Shown here in pieces: positions 1 to 11,989 of a DNA stretch of 64,000 nucleotides; within the stretch, counting starts at the first letter, position 1; each line of letters begins with the position of its first letter. Both the position numbers and the translations under genes were made by a program. This DNA is from Zoroaster sp. YZ-2022 (taxonomy: Eukaryota > Echinodermata > Asteroidea > Forcipulatida > Zoroasteridae), in NCBI GenBank assembly GCA_029582265.1, contig CM055821.1, positions 40,681,004 to 40,745,003 of the forward strand. The letters are read 5' to 3'. The notes beneath the pieces are model-generated. The model had not been told where the DNA came from, searched no databases, and worked only from the letters and a program-made list of their open reading frames with translations.

Positions 1-2806
1 ACGAAATAAAACATTTCTAGGGTTGGGAATAACTTTTAAAGTTTTCAAGGGAGGCCGATAATTTTATATGTAAATTAAAGCTTAGGTTCTCCTCCTTCAG
101 AAACCACCATACTTTTGAATTTGGATAATTATTTCGTACGTTAAATGGCCTCCATGGACACTTAGCCCTCTGTAAAATACGGTCAACTTGCATGCGGTTT
201 CACCCCAAACAATACAGCACTATACAGTTCTACTAAAAAAAACATTTCTAGGGTTGGGAATAACTGTTAAAGTTTTCAAGGGAGGCCGATAATTTTATAT
301 CTAAATTAAAGCTTACGTTCTCCCCTTTCAGAAAAACACCATACTTTTGAATTTGGGTAATTACTTCGTACCTTAAACGGCCTCCATGGACACTTAGCCC
401 TCTGTAAAATACCGTCAACTTGCATGCGGTTTCACCACAAACAATACAGCACTATACAGTGTTACAAAAAAAACATTTCTAGGGTTGGGAATAGTAACTT
501 TTAAAGTTTTTAAGGGAGGCCGATAAATTTATATCTAAATTAAAGCTTAGGTTCTCCTCTTTCAGAAAAACACCATATTTTTGAATTTGGGTAATTATTT
601 CGTACCTTAAACGGCCTCCATGGACACTTAGCCCTCTGTAAAATACCGTCAACTTGCATGCGGTTTCACCACAAACAATACAGCACTATACAGTGTTACA
701 AAAAAAACATTTCTAGGGTTGGGAATAGTAACTTTTAAAGTTTTCAAGGGAGGCCGATAATTTTATATCTAAATTAAAGCTTAGGTTCTCCCCTTTCAGA
801 AAACACCTTACTTTTGAATTTGGATAATTATTTCGTACCTTAAACGGCCTCCATGGACACTAGCCCTATGTAAATACGGTCAACTTGCATGCAGTTTCGC
901 TGCAAACAATACTGCACTATACAGTCCTACTAAAAATAAACATTTCTAGGGTTGGGAATAACTTTTAAAGATTTCAAGGGAGGCCGATGATTTTATATCT
1001 AAATTAAAGCTTAGGTTCTCCTCTTTCAGAAAGACACCATACTTTTGAATTTGGAAAAGTTTTCGTGTCTTAAACTGCTCCCTGGACACTTAGCCCTATG
1101 TAAAATACGGTCAACTTGCATGCAGTTTTCGCTGCAAACAATACAGCACTATACAGTCCTACAAAAAACATTTCTAGGGTTGGGAATAACTTTTAAAGAT
1201 TTCAAGGAGGCCGATGATTTTATATCTAAATTAAAAGCTTAGGTTCTCCCTCTTCAAAAACCACCATACTTTTGAATTTGGATGATTATTTCGTACATTA
1301 AACGGCCTCCATGGACACTTATCCCTCTGTAAAATACGGTCAACTTGCATGCGGTTTCACCGCAAACAATACAGCACTATACATTCTTACGAAATAAAAC
1401 ATTTCTAGGGTTGGGAATAACTTTTAAAGTTTTCAAGGGAGGCCGATAATTTTATATGTAAATTAAAGCTTAGGTTCTCCTCCTTCAGAAACCACCATAC
1501 TTTTGAATTTGGATAATTATTTCGTACGTTAAATGGCCTCCATGGACACTTAGCCCTCTGTAAAATACGGTCAACTTGCATGCGGTTTCACCCCAAACAA
1601 TACAGCACTATACAGTTCTACTAAAAAAAACATTTCTAGGGTTGGGAATAACTGTTAAAGTTTTCAAGGGGCCGATAATTTTATATCTAAATTAAAGCTT
1701 ACGTTCTCCCTTTCAGAAAAACACCATACTTTTGAATTTGGGTAATTTCGTACCTTAAACGGCCTCCATGGACACTTAGCCCTCTGTAAAATACGGTCAA
1801 CTTGCATGCGGTTTCACCACAAACAATACAGCACTATACAGTGTTACAAAAAACATTTCTAGGGTTGGGAATAGTAACTTTTAAAGTTTTTAAAGGAGGC
1901 CGATAAATTTATATCTAAATTAAAGCTTAGGTTCTCCTCTTTCAGAAAAACCCATATTTTTGAATTTGGGTAATTACTTCGTACCTTAAACGGCCTCCAT
2001 GGACACTTAGCCCTCTGTAAAATACTGTCAACTCTGCATGCGGTTTCACCACAAACAATACAGCACTATACAGTGTTACAAAAAAACATTTCTAGGGTTG
2101 GGAATAGTAACTTTAAAAGTTTTCAAGGAGGCCGATAATTTTATATCTAAATTAAAGCTTAGGTTCTCCCTTCAGAAAACACCTTACTTTTGAATTTGGA
2201 TAATTATTTCGTACCTTAAACGGCCTCCATGGACACTTAGCCCTATGTAAAAATACGGTCAACTTGCATGCAGTTTCGCTGCAAACAATACAGCACTATA
2301 CAGTCCTACAAAAAACATTTCTAGGGTTGGGAATAACTTTTAAAGATTTCAAGGAGGCCGATGATTTTATATCTAAATTAAAGCTTAGGTTCTCCTCTTT
2401 CAGAAAGACACCATACTTTTGAATTTTGGAAAAGTTTTCGTGTCTTAAACTGCCTCCCTGGACACACTTAGCCCTATGTAAAATACGGTCAACTTGTATG
2501 CAGTTTCGCTGCAAACAATACAGCACTATACAGTCCTACTAAAAAAAAAACATTTCTAGGGTTGGGAATAACTTTAAAGATTTCAAGGGAGGCCGATGAT
2601 TTTATATCTAAATTAAAGCTTTAGGTTCTCCTCTTTCAGAAAAACCACCATACTTTTGAATTTGGATGATTATTTCGTACATTAAACGGCCTCCATGGAC
2701 ACTTATCCCTCTGTAAAATACGGTCAACTTGCATGCGGATTCACCGCAAACAATACAGCACTACACAGTCTTACGAAAAACATTTCTAGGGTTGGGAATA
2801 ACCATT
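1..2806. repeat. Satellite array, ~232-bp monomer in a six-monomer higher-order repeat
   Basis: About twelve head-to-tail monomers. The anchor 'tctagggttgggaata' recurs near 17, 245, 475, 710, 942, 1170, 1404, 1632, 1858, 2090, 2319, 2551 and 2784. Each monomer also carries 'ggaggccgat', 'aaattaaagctt' and 'ggcctccatggacac'. The text at position 1 restarts at 1389, so six monomers form one ~1388-bp higher-order unit present twice. Differences between matching monomers are mainly short indels and homopolymer changes. No coding signal survives across monomers; the short open frames inside are by-products of the repeat. Confidence 0.95.
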
Positions 2807-5737
2807 AGAAACGAGCCCAGTCTAATGTCACACTGGATGTTATTAGCATCTTTACTGCTATCAGTTGCAAAACAGCTGATCTTCTGCTAGATAAACCTGG
2901 TATCATTTTCACTGGCTAACACATATTGGCTGAGCACAGAAAGTGTCCAGTTCATAATTATGTTCATTGTGTGCATTAAACCATGGAGCAACGCAAACAG
3001 TCCTTGAAGGTGTGAGTCAACCCCAACCCCTGTCCACACTAGTACCCACTCTGCTGTACCTGTACATGTACATGTACAGAACGGATGTAAATTGTATGCA
3101 ATCCTGTTGGAAGTATGACCATGTCTAGATCTGGTCCTTGCTCTATGGTGTACGCAGTTGGAGCCGGAAGTGCAGTGTAAACGAATGAGGGTTCACATGA
3201 GCACTTTCCTTCACGTATCATGCAGGCCATTCGCCTTATTCACAAGATAACTGACAAATTACTGGAAAATGACTGTAATTCTCACAGCCACACTATGGCT
3301 TATGTTTCATGCACCAATTGTCCGATAGTTCCACAGCAAAGGAATAAAGAAACGGTCATATATATTTCATTAGCATTTGAAAGCGAGGTACAAAAAATAG
3401 TCTGGTTTCTCTGAATGAGCGTCCACTCAAACAAAAGCTCTTGTATTCAGGGATTAACTGACATAAGATGGCCGAACATGATTACTAGTATGCACTCACA
3501 AAGTTTAACCCTCCATGGTTTAACAGGCCTGTAATGATTCTCATTATGATTGTACAAATAGTTTTAGAGGGAGCTGAATGTGGCAGGTGGTAAACAATAT
3601 GAGATGTTTATTTTATAGACCTGTATGTCCATCTCAATATATAGTAAACTAGTTCAGGCACTTTTATTTTGTAAGTTATTTTAATGGCGAGAATTTCTTC
3701 TGAAGGAATTATGGCCCAGAAAATAGAAACTGCGTTATTTTATTTTGAAGAAAAGGGATGGGAAAATAGGGTTGGAAGGGTCCAGTCATACGCTTGCACA
3801 ACCCGATTCCGGCTATATTTAAAGGTGCGGAAATCGGCCAGGATCAACTGGAAGGCTGGCTAGTTTTAAATGCTATCACCATGATGTTATTAAAGACCCT
3901 GCGGTAAGCGACGGTACAGAACAAAGACGTGGACCCACAGTTTTAAGTTCATAAACGTTCCCTCATTATCTTCGTAAACAGTAGGCCTAAATGAACCTTC
4001 AAAATGTTTACACACAAAATAGAAAATATATATATATTTTAATTTCTTATTGTGTAGGCCTATGTGCGTCAGGGATGATTTTCTGTTTGGGTGGGGCAGG
4101 AGCCCTAATGGGTGACAGCTTAGGGGTCAGATAAGATAAATTGGAATTTGGCATCATCCTTTGAAATTTACGTATTTGTTGCATACATTATTTTTTTACA
4201 TTGTGTAATAAATAAAGAAACCCTGACCAAGTTAAGAACACTTTATAATTCTCATGACCCCACGCCGTTGTACATTGTACATTGCTCTCGCCTGATTCCA
4301 TTTCCCAATAATCACGATGGATTTAGCAAATTTTTCCCCATATTTTGGCCTGCAGCCAATATAATATATTGCTAGAATAACATTAATAAAACAATTTTAT
4401 GTCGCTATATAATGTCCCCAAACCACCATAGGCGTAATCAAATGCATTAAACACAACTCTCTTTTGAAAAAGCCATAAAAGAAATATTTGCGACATGTGT
4501 TAGTCTGACAACTACGGCGATATATTACTAAAACATTAATGAGCAGCATTTTAACAAAAGATAATTTCGACAACCTGACATATGTCAGCCCTAATCTTTA
4601 TTTGAGGAATTTGCATATTCATCTCCCATCCTCACTCCCAAATAAATTCGTCATAGTTTATAAGGCTAGACTGTATTTTCAACAACAATACCTAAATATT
4701 GATTTGGCTTCGTCTACAGGAACATATGGGAGAGATATTGCTATCACATCTGCCACTAGAAATTGTTTCCATGAACTCCATAAAATCAAGCTTTATACGC
4801 TGAAATAGCCCACAAATACCTACACAGAGTCTCCTGAATGCAAATTTTCAAAATGTTCATTCCATTTCTCTAGAATTGACACCAAACACCATGAAAATTA
4901 AGAGACCAGTGTTGTTTTTGGGGACAATGTGCTTTTATTCCCACAATGTTGTACGCTGAAGCTTGGGTACAATGATGATTCACTGTAATCAATTTCTGGA
5001 AGACACACTTTGTTTTCATGCGGCCGCCGCGCCTGTAAGCTATTCCAGTCACATTACTACAAACCAGAGAAGAAATTACACAAGCTGTGTAAAATCTTAC
5101 CATGTTTTAGATGTTCCCGGTGAACCTCCTAATAATTAAGTAAAACTTGACCAAACAGGCGTTGGGTAAAATGTTACCTAACAGTTGTATAACGTTTTAC
5201 TGCGATATTAGGTAATTTTATTTACCTAACTTGTAGGTAAATGTTGGTTAGGTAAATTTTACATACTTGTGAGGTATAAGACTAAATGGTTTACCTCTCA
5301 TTGTAGGTAAATTGTATAAAGTATTACTTTTAATGGGTATTTTGTTTTTCTTACATTATTGTTTGATAATATGTCTATGGGATCTGTTTTGTACCTGGCC
5401 CAGTTACAAAATGTAAGGATTCCTGGTTGAGGTATTTGAAGGTTAAAACAAATGTTGAGCTTTTTAAATAATTGTATTGGTGTTCTCCTTATATAGTTCA
5501 GGTTAAGCCTTAGTTGTTCCGAGAGAAAGGCGAAACTATGATTGACAGCGCATAATGGTCACGACACGTGCATGCACATACTTGCACAATGACTTGTATG
5601 AATCAGTCGTTGCTGGGCGCATAATGCATAACATATGGTACATGACTGTGTCTGAACGAGTATACGCTGATATTTCATCCCACAAACGATTCAGGCTTGT
5701 TTACTCAACAATTGTTTACCTTCAACCGCCTCAATCA
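2807..5737. other. Gene-free stretch
   Basis: No exon with plausible splice sites or protein similarity was recognised. It holds a short palindromic TACATG run near 3058-3078 and a patch at about 5107-5340 dense in 'taggtaa' and its complement 'ttaccta'. The short open frames here have no recognisable content. Confidence 0.5.
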
Positions 5738-6079
5738 CAGTGGCGTAAATATAGGGGGGCGGGGGGAACGTGCCCCCCAGCCAAGGTCCGTTCCCCAGGT
5801 GCCCCAATTCAAATTTTGAAAAATAGGTCCCTATTTGAGAATGCAGGATTCAAGTATTGACATGCCCTCTAGTTCCCCTGAAAATCAGGCACGTAGCCAC
5901 GGGGGCACGTGCCCCCCAAAATGTCAGAGTTTCAAAATTCAAAGAGTGTGGCCATCCCCATACCAACAAATAATTGTGCGAAAAATTCTGGCTCACAAGA
6001 GCATGCACGGAATGTGCCCCCCAAAAATTCCAACTCTGGCTACGTGCCTACTGAAAATTGGACCGTAGTTACGCCACTG
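5738..6079. mobile_element. hAT-type MITE (outer element of a nested pair)
   Basis: Terminal inverted repeats begin CAGTGGCGTAA at 5738 and end with its complement at 6079. The 342-bp element is flanked by a perfect 8-bp target duplication, ctcaatca, at 5730-5737 and 6080-6087. Eight-base duplications and CAG-type ends are the hallmark of the hAT superfamily. It has no transposase, so it is non-autonomous, and a second MITE is inserted inside it. Confidence 0.92.
5886..6050. mobile_element. hAT-type MITE nested inside the 5738-6079 element
   Basis: A 165-bp element with inverted ends (y-aggcacgtagcca) and G/C-runs just inside each end. It is bracketed by a perfect 8-bp duplication, ctgaaaat, at 5878-5885 and 6051-6058. 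Because its duplication lies inside the outer MITE, it inserted later. It is non-coding. Confidence 0.9.
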
Positions 6080-6305
6080 CTCAATCAGTAATATTTTGAC
6101 GATACTCCCACTGCTGTGACATTATTCACCTTCCTGTTCTCCATCTTGAATTTGACGTTGAATGATACACAGCGCCTCGTGGGGGACTTGACCTTAAATC
6201 ATGTCTTTTTTATACACTTTCATAGTAAAATTCTACTAAACAAATGTAAAAAATTGTTTTTATAACATAAGTAAAACTTAATACACACTTTTATATCTAA
6301 ATTAA

Positions 6306-6815
6306 AGAGGCACTCTCAGGTCAAATTCAGTTTTGTGATGCACTCATTTTCCAATAGATAGAGTCCTTATTAAAGTGTGAAAAAAAATACAAGTCTCTAA
6401 CTTCACTTTAAAGTGGTGTAACATATCATTTTATTTGATACCCTTTCAGAGCGATATTTGAAACATGACGTCACTATTTTCTTACGGTAAATGAGTCTGT
6501 AACATTCCATACAGGAATTTTTTGTTTGTCAAAAAGTCAATATCAACGCCGATTTGATCAAATATTGTGGAGATTCAGGAATGAACTGCAAATTCACCGT
6601 ACAAAAATGTAGAGATCCATTTATTTGAAATGTGACGTCACTGTTGTCTTTGGATGTTAACAAATTTCACACAGGAAGGTTATCAAATAAAATGACATTT
6701 TACATCATTTTAACGTGAGGTTAGAGAATAATTTTTTTTGTAATTTTTTCACACTTTAATAAGGACTCTAGTTATTGGAAAATCACAAAACTAAATTTGA
6801 CCTTAGAGCCCCTCT
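6306..6815. mobile_element. TTAA-targeting non-autonomous DNA transposon with long inverted ends, inserted in satellite
   Basis: The element lies between TTAA at 6302-6305 and TTAA at 6816-6819. The surrounding text is satellite (aaattaaagctt), which gives the exact empty site. The ends are inverted repeats of roughly 80 bp starting AGAGGCACTCTCAGGTCA on the left and closely matched on the right. TTAA duplications are used by piggyBac and Kolobok elements; the AG...CT ends are less typical of piggyBac. The 510-bp body has no transposase frame. Confidence 0.88.
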
Positions 6816-7403
6816 TTAAAGCTTAGGTTCTCCCCTTTCAGAAAAACACCATACTTTTGAATTTGGATAATTATTTCGTACCTTAAATGGCCTCCATGTA
6901 CACTTAGCCCTCTGTAAAATACGGTCAACTTGCATGCGCTTTCACCCCAAACAATACAGCACTATACAGTTCTACTAAAAAAAAACATTTCTAGGGTTGG
7001 GAATAACTTTTAAAGTTTTCAAGGGAGGCCGATAATTTTATATCTAAATTAAAGCTTAGGTTCTCCCCTTTCAGAAAAACACCATACTTTTGAATTTGGG
7101 TAATTACTTCGTACCTTAAACGGCCTCCATGGACACTTAGCCCTCTGTAAAATACCGTCAACTTGCATGCGGTTTCACCACAAACAATACAGCACTATAC
7201 AGTGTTACAAAAAAAAACATTTCTGGGTTGGAATAACTTTTAAAGTTTTCCAAGGGAGGCCGATAATTTTATATCTAAATAATAGCTTAGGTTCTCCCCT
7301 TTCAGAAAAACACCTTACATTTGAATTTGGATAATTATTTCGTACCTTAAACGGCCTCCATGGACACTTAGCCCTCTGTAAAATACCGTCAAAAACTTGC
7401 ATG
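6816..7403. repeat. Second satellite block, about 2.5 monomers
   Basis: The same monomer as at 1-2806, with anchors near 6991 and 7224. It is separated from a short satellite fragment ending at 6305 by the TTAA element. The block ends near 7403 where the text runs into unrelated sequence. Confidence 0.92.
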
Positions 7404-7455
7404 CAGCAGTAATTTCAGTAGCCTTGATTTCGAGGCTTATCCCGCCTGCCGACTA

Positions 7456-7516
7456 CGTGTATGTATGTACATGTATATGTACATTACATGTACATGTACA
7501 ATGTACATGTATATTA
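7456..7516. repeat. Palindromic TACATG microsatellite-like tract
   Basis: A tract built of acatgta/tacatgt steps that is self-complementary over much of its length. Similar short tracts occur at about 3058-3078 and 7733-7745. Confidence 0.7.
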
Positions 7517-7842
7517 TGTAACGAGCGCACGATGAACCTGGTTCGTCTTCGTATGTGTGCTGTAGTGGTAAGCGAAGTTATCACACACAGCCTTGAAATC
7601 AAGTCTATGATTTCATGCGTCGGTGGTTTCCGATCGCAGTCTTCATATAAAATACTCCTACATTACTCGCCGGGTACCAACCAAGTCCTTGTCACATGGC
7701 CATCTGAGACTAGGCAGGACGAGTTGTCTAACACATGTACATGTACGTATGCTGAAGCGATACGCATTGAAACTTGGTTTTCGTAAATTTTGTCAAAGCA
7801 TGGAGGAAGAGTGAGGCCATTTCTCTTCGGGACAATTCAAAG

Positions 7843-8119
7843 ATGGAAAAATTCAAGGTTCTGCAAAGAACGGACAGTTTGAAGACAATTGAGGCGAAGG
7901 TTAAAAATAAATGGAACTGGTCGTGGGTGGAGGAGCGTGACGACAACGGCGATTTTCTCTCAGCCTACCTTAGGAAAATTGACCAACCTGGACTCGCGAG
8001 TTGTACATGGTGTACAAAACACATCTTCGGGGAAGAAATCTATAACTATAAAGGCACACGCAAGTAAAGAGGTTCATAAAAAAACAGAGAGGCGAGGAAA
8101 AATGCTCAGGAGTTGCTGA
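7843..8119 (+). pseudogene. Decayed N-terminal zinc-finger (BED-like) fragment of a hAT-type transposase
   Basis: The frame from ATG 7843 reads about 74 residues to a stop at 8067. It includes KNKWNWSWVEERDDNGDFLS, then LRKIDQPG and the pair C-T-W-C. A finger of this type needs two downstream histidines. They are present only in the +1 frame just after 8040 as HASKEVH, so a single-base shift separates the C-x2-C half from the H-x5-H half. This aromatic segment followed by C-x2-C...H-x5-H is the usual N-terminal DNA-binding module of animal hAT-like transposases. No catalytic RNase-H core follows. A donor-like GTAAAG at about 8063 means a spliced first exon is a less likely alternative. Confidence 0.6.
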
Positions 8120-8489
8120 CATTTTTCATAAATGTAACATTTATTCTGTGTAGTAGTTTGACAGGAGAGCCTTCCCATAAGGCCTAGAAAGGCTAAAATT
8201 CATGAGCTGCACCCCGGTCGATACATCGCTTGCGACGTTCGCTCCGCGGCTATTTGTCACAATGATAATAAATTTCAGGTTTTTTTTTAGCCAACGCAGT
8301 GGCATCTCTGTAACTTTTAAGGACATCAGTGAGCCCCAAAACCTGCAAGTATGTATTGAATGATTGGCTTTAAGCAAATATCAATAAGGCAAAAAGGTTT
8401 TCTGTTTCTGGTCATTGGTCGGCTTCAAAATCGATGTGGTTACATGCTTTATTTTTTTTGGGGGGGGGGCAACAGTGAAATATGTGATA

Positions 8490-8578
8490 CATGTATATGC
8501 AACGACCAATTGTCCCATATACAAAGTATGGTGGCTAATAGAGGCCATACAAAGTATGGTGGCTAATAGAGGCCTCAC
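8490..8578 (+). repeat. Short tandem duplication (about 31 bp, two copies)
   Basis: The phrase 'acaaagtatggtggctaata' followed by 'gaggcc' occurs twice in direct succession around 8520-8575. Confidence 0.75.
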
Positions 8579-9021
8579 AGATCAGGCAAACATTCATATG
8601 TATGCATATGTGAAAAAATTGTTTAAAACACTTGGAACAGAATTGCAATCGTTCCAGCAAATTTTGCTGCAATTGAACATCGTTTCATAGCAAACAAAAA
8701 TAAAAGTTAAAAATGTAGATGCACAGGTCTGAGGTGATGTGCACAGTGATCAAAAACCAGACTTTTGTTAGGGTTTAATTGTCTTGTCAATATTTTATGA
8801 GAGGTTATGTCACAAAGAAACCAGTCATTTTTTGTTCTCAACCCAAGGTGAAATACTGTAAAAAGTTATTTTGTTAGAACCCTAAGGTCTACTGGGGGAA
8901 ACAAATGGACCCTTTTTTTACACATGCAACAGTGTTGATATTTTGAGGGTCTTTTGTGCTCAGATAGGGGATTATGTAGTCCTCTAGGCCCGGGCAAGGC
9001 CTGGGCTTGGCCAGTCTTCTC

Positions 9022-9046
9022 AAAGTCTTGGCAGTACCAAGACTTT
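9022..9046. other. Perfect 10-bp hairpin
   Basis: AAAGTCTTGG and CCAAGACTTT are exact complements separated by the five-base loop CAGTA. No other context suggests a function. Confidence 0.6.
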
Positions 9047-9399
9047 GGCCCTCCTCCCTAAGTTTCCTTAAATTGTCACGGAGGGGCGGCAGAATTAAAA
9101 CAAATGTAACCCCTGAAAGTTTTCGCTTGTATAATATTTGAACCCTAACCACCCCAAATCCATCCAAATCCTCTAAGGGGCACTTTTTAGGAACAATTCA
9201 GCAATTTCAGAAACTGGTATATATTTGCATTTTGCAAGTTGTACTACACGTCCTTTAGGTTGGTAAGCAGTTTCCAATGGCTAATTCTCTATTTGTTCTA
9301 TTTTTATTGATAAAGTCTTCCCCTTGCTTCCCCCGAGGCTACTTACCTGGGTGGAGACTATTGTCCAATCAGAATTGGTGTCTTATGTTTCCATGACAG

Positions 9400-9581
9400 C
9401 ATGCATACAGTTTATGGATGCCGAGTTTCCGGGTAAATTTAGTTGGCCCAAGAATACCCTCTTAATTGGTTCCCAGAACTGTTACATCGTCATATGCACC
9501 CATCCAGCACTCGACCATCGTATCCTCCTGAGATTTGAAAACTTAGTTTTGAGCCTAAAGGACTGCGATACCCATATAAAG
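9400..9581 (+). CDS. CUB-domain protein, exon a (first half of CUB domain 1)
   Basis: First recognisable exon of a + strand gene continuing at 10470, 12425 and 14118. The acceptor is '...ccatgacag' at 9399 and the donor AAG|GTTTGT at 9581. The exon starts with two bases of a split codon and ends in phase 0. The translation has the CUB pattern: Cys, then F-P-G-K-F, a second Cys in SQNC, the hydrophobic strand ILLRFENLVLSL, then a third Cys in KDCD. CUB modules are extracellular beta-sandwich domains for protein or carbohydrate binding, found in secreted proteases, complement-type and developmental proteins. The preceding exon (signal peptide or earlier domains) was not found; it would have to end in phase 1. 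Confidence 0.72.
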
Positions 9582-9956
9582 GTTTGTGTTGGGTAGGAAA
9601 AAGTAAACAAATTTGTTATTGTTTGTTTGTTAGTTCGTTTATTCAGGTCAAAGCCACCAATGTGCAGGTCTGTGATTTTCCCGTTTTCAGGATTTTTGAC
9701 AAATCTCCCTTTGCCTCAAAATTTTCTTGAAAGAGAAGTAGCCACCAAGGAAAGAAAAAGTAGCCTCTAGTTTCTTGTTAGTGGGGATGTGAGAGTCTGT
9801 AAATCCTCCACAGTTAAACATCCGGAAGGTTCAGGGATTTTGTCCTCGAGACCAAAGGGAGACGCAGGCTCTGCTACCCATTTGTCAGGATTTTTTTTTA
9901 CTTTTGTTAAATCACATCACTGAATGTGGGGTTTCTTTGAGAAAATTGTTTGCCAG

Positions 9957-10355
9957 TAAGTGTGTAACGATTCACTGATGCATTGATTATTGCGATACCA
10001 AAATGCTGCAATACACATCACGATCAAAAACTGTATCGCGATACTGATTTTTCCCCACAAATATTTCATCAAAATATAACAAAATACTGAATGTTATCCA
10101 AACCAAATTTTGTTTAAAAATATTAGCACTTCATACCTGACATTTAGACCACAAAAGTCAGTGAAGCTTACTGACAAAATGCCTTTTGCCGTCTTAAAAA
10201 ATGCTGATGATGAAATCTGTTTTACTGTGTGTAAGTCTCTGTACAACATTGGGTAATTCACAACATTACTGACATTTTTTAAAGCATTTTTAGTATTCAC
10301 GATACGTATCATGATATATATCGTATCGTGTAAAAGTGTTATCATTACACCCCTA
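9957..10355. mobile_element. hAT-type MITE rich in ATCGCGATA motifs
   Basis: The left end is TAAGTGTGTAACGAT; the right end is the complement of TAGGGGTGTAATGAT. A perfect 8-bp duplication tttgccag lies at 9949-9956 and 10356-10363. The interior carries tatcgcgatac and cgatacgtatcatgatatat, typical of this AT-palindromic MITE type. It sits in the intron between CUB exons a and b. Confidence 0.88.
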
Positions 10356-10469
10356 TTTGCCAGTGTGCCAGATGGCACATATTCCCTGAAAGGGTAGATG
10401 GTTTTCTTGATTCAAAGAAAGTAAGCATACATGACCAATGTATCTTTCCTGTTTATTCTGTGGCTGTAG

Positions 10470-10553
10470 GTGATAGACACTACCACCCAACGGAGTCAGA
10501 AAACATGCGAGACATCAAAACGGTCATTCACATGGACTTCAGATGGAAATGAG
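10470..10553 (+). CDS. CUB-domain protein, exon b
   Basis: Exactly 28 codons between the acceptor '...ctgtggctgtag' and the donor GAG|GTAAAA. Both boundaries are phase 0, matching exons a and c. It reads VIDTTTQRSQKTCET... and ends WTSDGNE, which supplies the fourth CUB cysteine (KTC) and the conserved S-D-G turn near the end of the fold. Agreement of phase and domain order is the main evidence that this is a real exon. Confidence 0.75.
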
Positions 10554-10819
10554 GTAAAAATCCCATCAGGTCAAAGGTCATGAGTGATATGACGTACCAT
10601 CTACATGGTCTTTTCAAGATGCATATTTTGAGTGATTTGTAAACTGTTGTACAGACTGTCCTGTTCATGAAGTCAATACGTGTCTGACGCCACATTGCAT
10701 TGGTAGTACACACATTCTTTTCCCTACTTGTGTAATTTAACCTAAATTCCTTGTTTTAACATTCAAAAGCCATTCTTCAGGCAGAAATTTACTTTTTTAA
10801 TAAGATTTTGAGTTTACAA

Positions 10820-11422
10820 TAAGCTTGGGCGATAACACAATATCAAATATCGTGATACCTTTTTTTATTATTAGATTATGATTTCTATAACTTAAGTTAT
10901 CTAGATATCGTCAAATTGTACTTTAAAAATATATCGCAATTTAAAAAAAAATCGCCATTGTGAGTCAAGTCAGAAATTCCATGGAAACAAATTATTAGAC
11001 AGTCTTTTCAGCTTTTGAAATGAGAAGCACAAAAGTCAACTACTCACGGAATTTAAAGCAGCATCAACTTATATTTCTCAATAAATATGTATAACTTATA
11101 TGCAGTGATAAATTGAAGCCATAATTGTACATAGCACTTTTATTGTGTCAGTATGATGTGAAAATTTGCGCTCATAAATTGTTAACCTATGTTCTTATTT
11201 CTCACTGCAATAATCTGCTGTTGAAAAATATGTGAAATATTGGGGTGATGCATTTTAAATTCCGTGAGTATACTTTAGAAGTACATACACGATCTGCAAA
11301 CAAATTTGTGATTTATTGTGACTCGTAGAGGGGTACAAACCTGTGGTTATCGGCTCTAAAAACATAAATTTTATGTTTGCCGATATATCGTGGATGAAAG
11401 AAATTGATATTGCCCAAGCTTA
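10820..11422. mobile_element. hAT-like non-autonomous element, TAGGCTTGGGCGAT family
   Basis: The left end TAAGCTTGGGCGAT and the right end (complement of TAAGCTTGGGCAAT) enclose 603 bp containing ATATCG-type palindromic tracts. The flanks gtttacaa and gtctacat agree at six of eight bases, so the target duplication has decayed. It is related to the better-preserved element at 32962-34443. Intronic to the CUB gene. Confidence 0.75.
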
Positions 11423-11689
11423 GTCTACATGTTAAATGCAAGCACCAAGCTTATTAATTTCTAACATAAATCCTTAAAGAAATGAGTGGTTAATCCATTT
11501 CCAATGGGCTTCTAGATTTGATGATCGTTGGAGCCAGCACATGCAATGTGGACGTGGTTTATGTTGGAATTACATCACACTAACGAACAGGATAAGGCTC
11601 CCATATTTATTCAGATTATTTGGGATTCTGTTTGGAGAATAAAATGGGCTGATCTTCACGTACTAACACATACATTATTAAACAATTGA

Positions 11690-11855
11690 ATTAATTTTTG
11701 CCCTACACCGACGTGTGTATAGCACTGTATACTGGTGCTTTCCGAGTGTCTGTGAAAAACTACACATGCGACTCGGGCGGGATTCGAACCCACGACCTCC
11801 TGCTTACTAGTGCAGACGTCTTGACCTCTCAACCACTGAGCTTGCCCGATGTTGA
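11690..11855 (-). mobile_element. tRNA-derived SINE (minus strand)
   Basis: On the minus strand an A-box-like GCTCAGTGGTTGAG is followed about 40 bp later by the B-box GGTTCGAATCC, then a body ending in a 'gtatacagtgctatacacac' segment. The tRNA-like head is not a working tRNA: the non-tRNA tail and the related copies near 41560, 42232 and 42470 mark it as a SINE. Confidence 0.8.
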
Positions 11856-11989
11856 TTGGCTGGCTAGAATCCCATATAGCAGTGGTAATCTTTAAAAAAC
11901 ATGATTATAGCTTGACATGAAACATTCCATCCCTTGAAATATTTCTGTCTGAGGTGGTATTATTTTAGTGCAATTAACCCTCCTATACT

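Noticed and set aside
1..2806. CRISPR-like array
   Set aside because: Repeats are 232 bp, adjacent, with no unique spacers; the genome is eukaryotic. It is a satellite.
4539..4808. 89-codon plus-strand open frame
   Set aside because: No domain, unusual composition for a protein, no splice signals; of the size expected by chance in AT-rich DNA.
11760..11852. tRNA gene on the minus strand
   Set aside because: A- and B-box-like words are present, but the cloverleaf is poor and the segment is fused to a SINE body shared with copies at 41560, 42232 and 42470.
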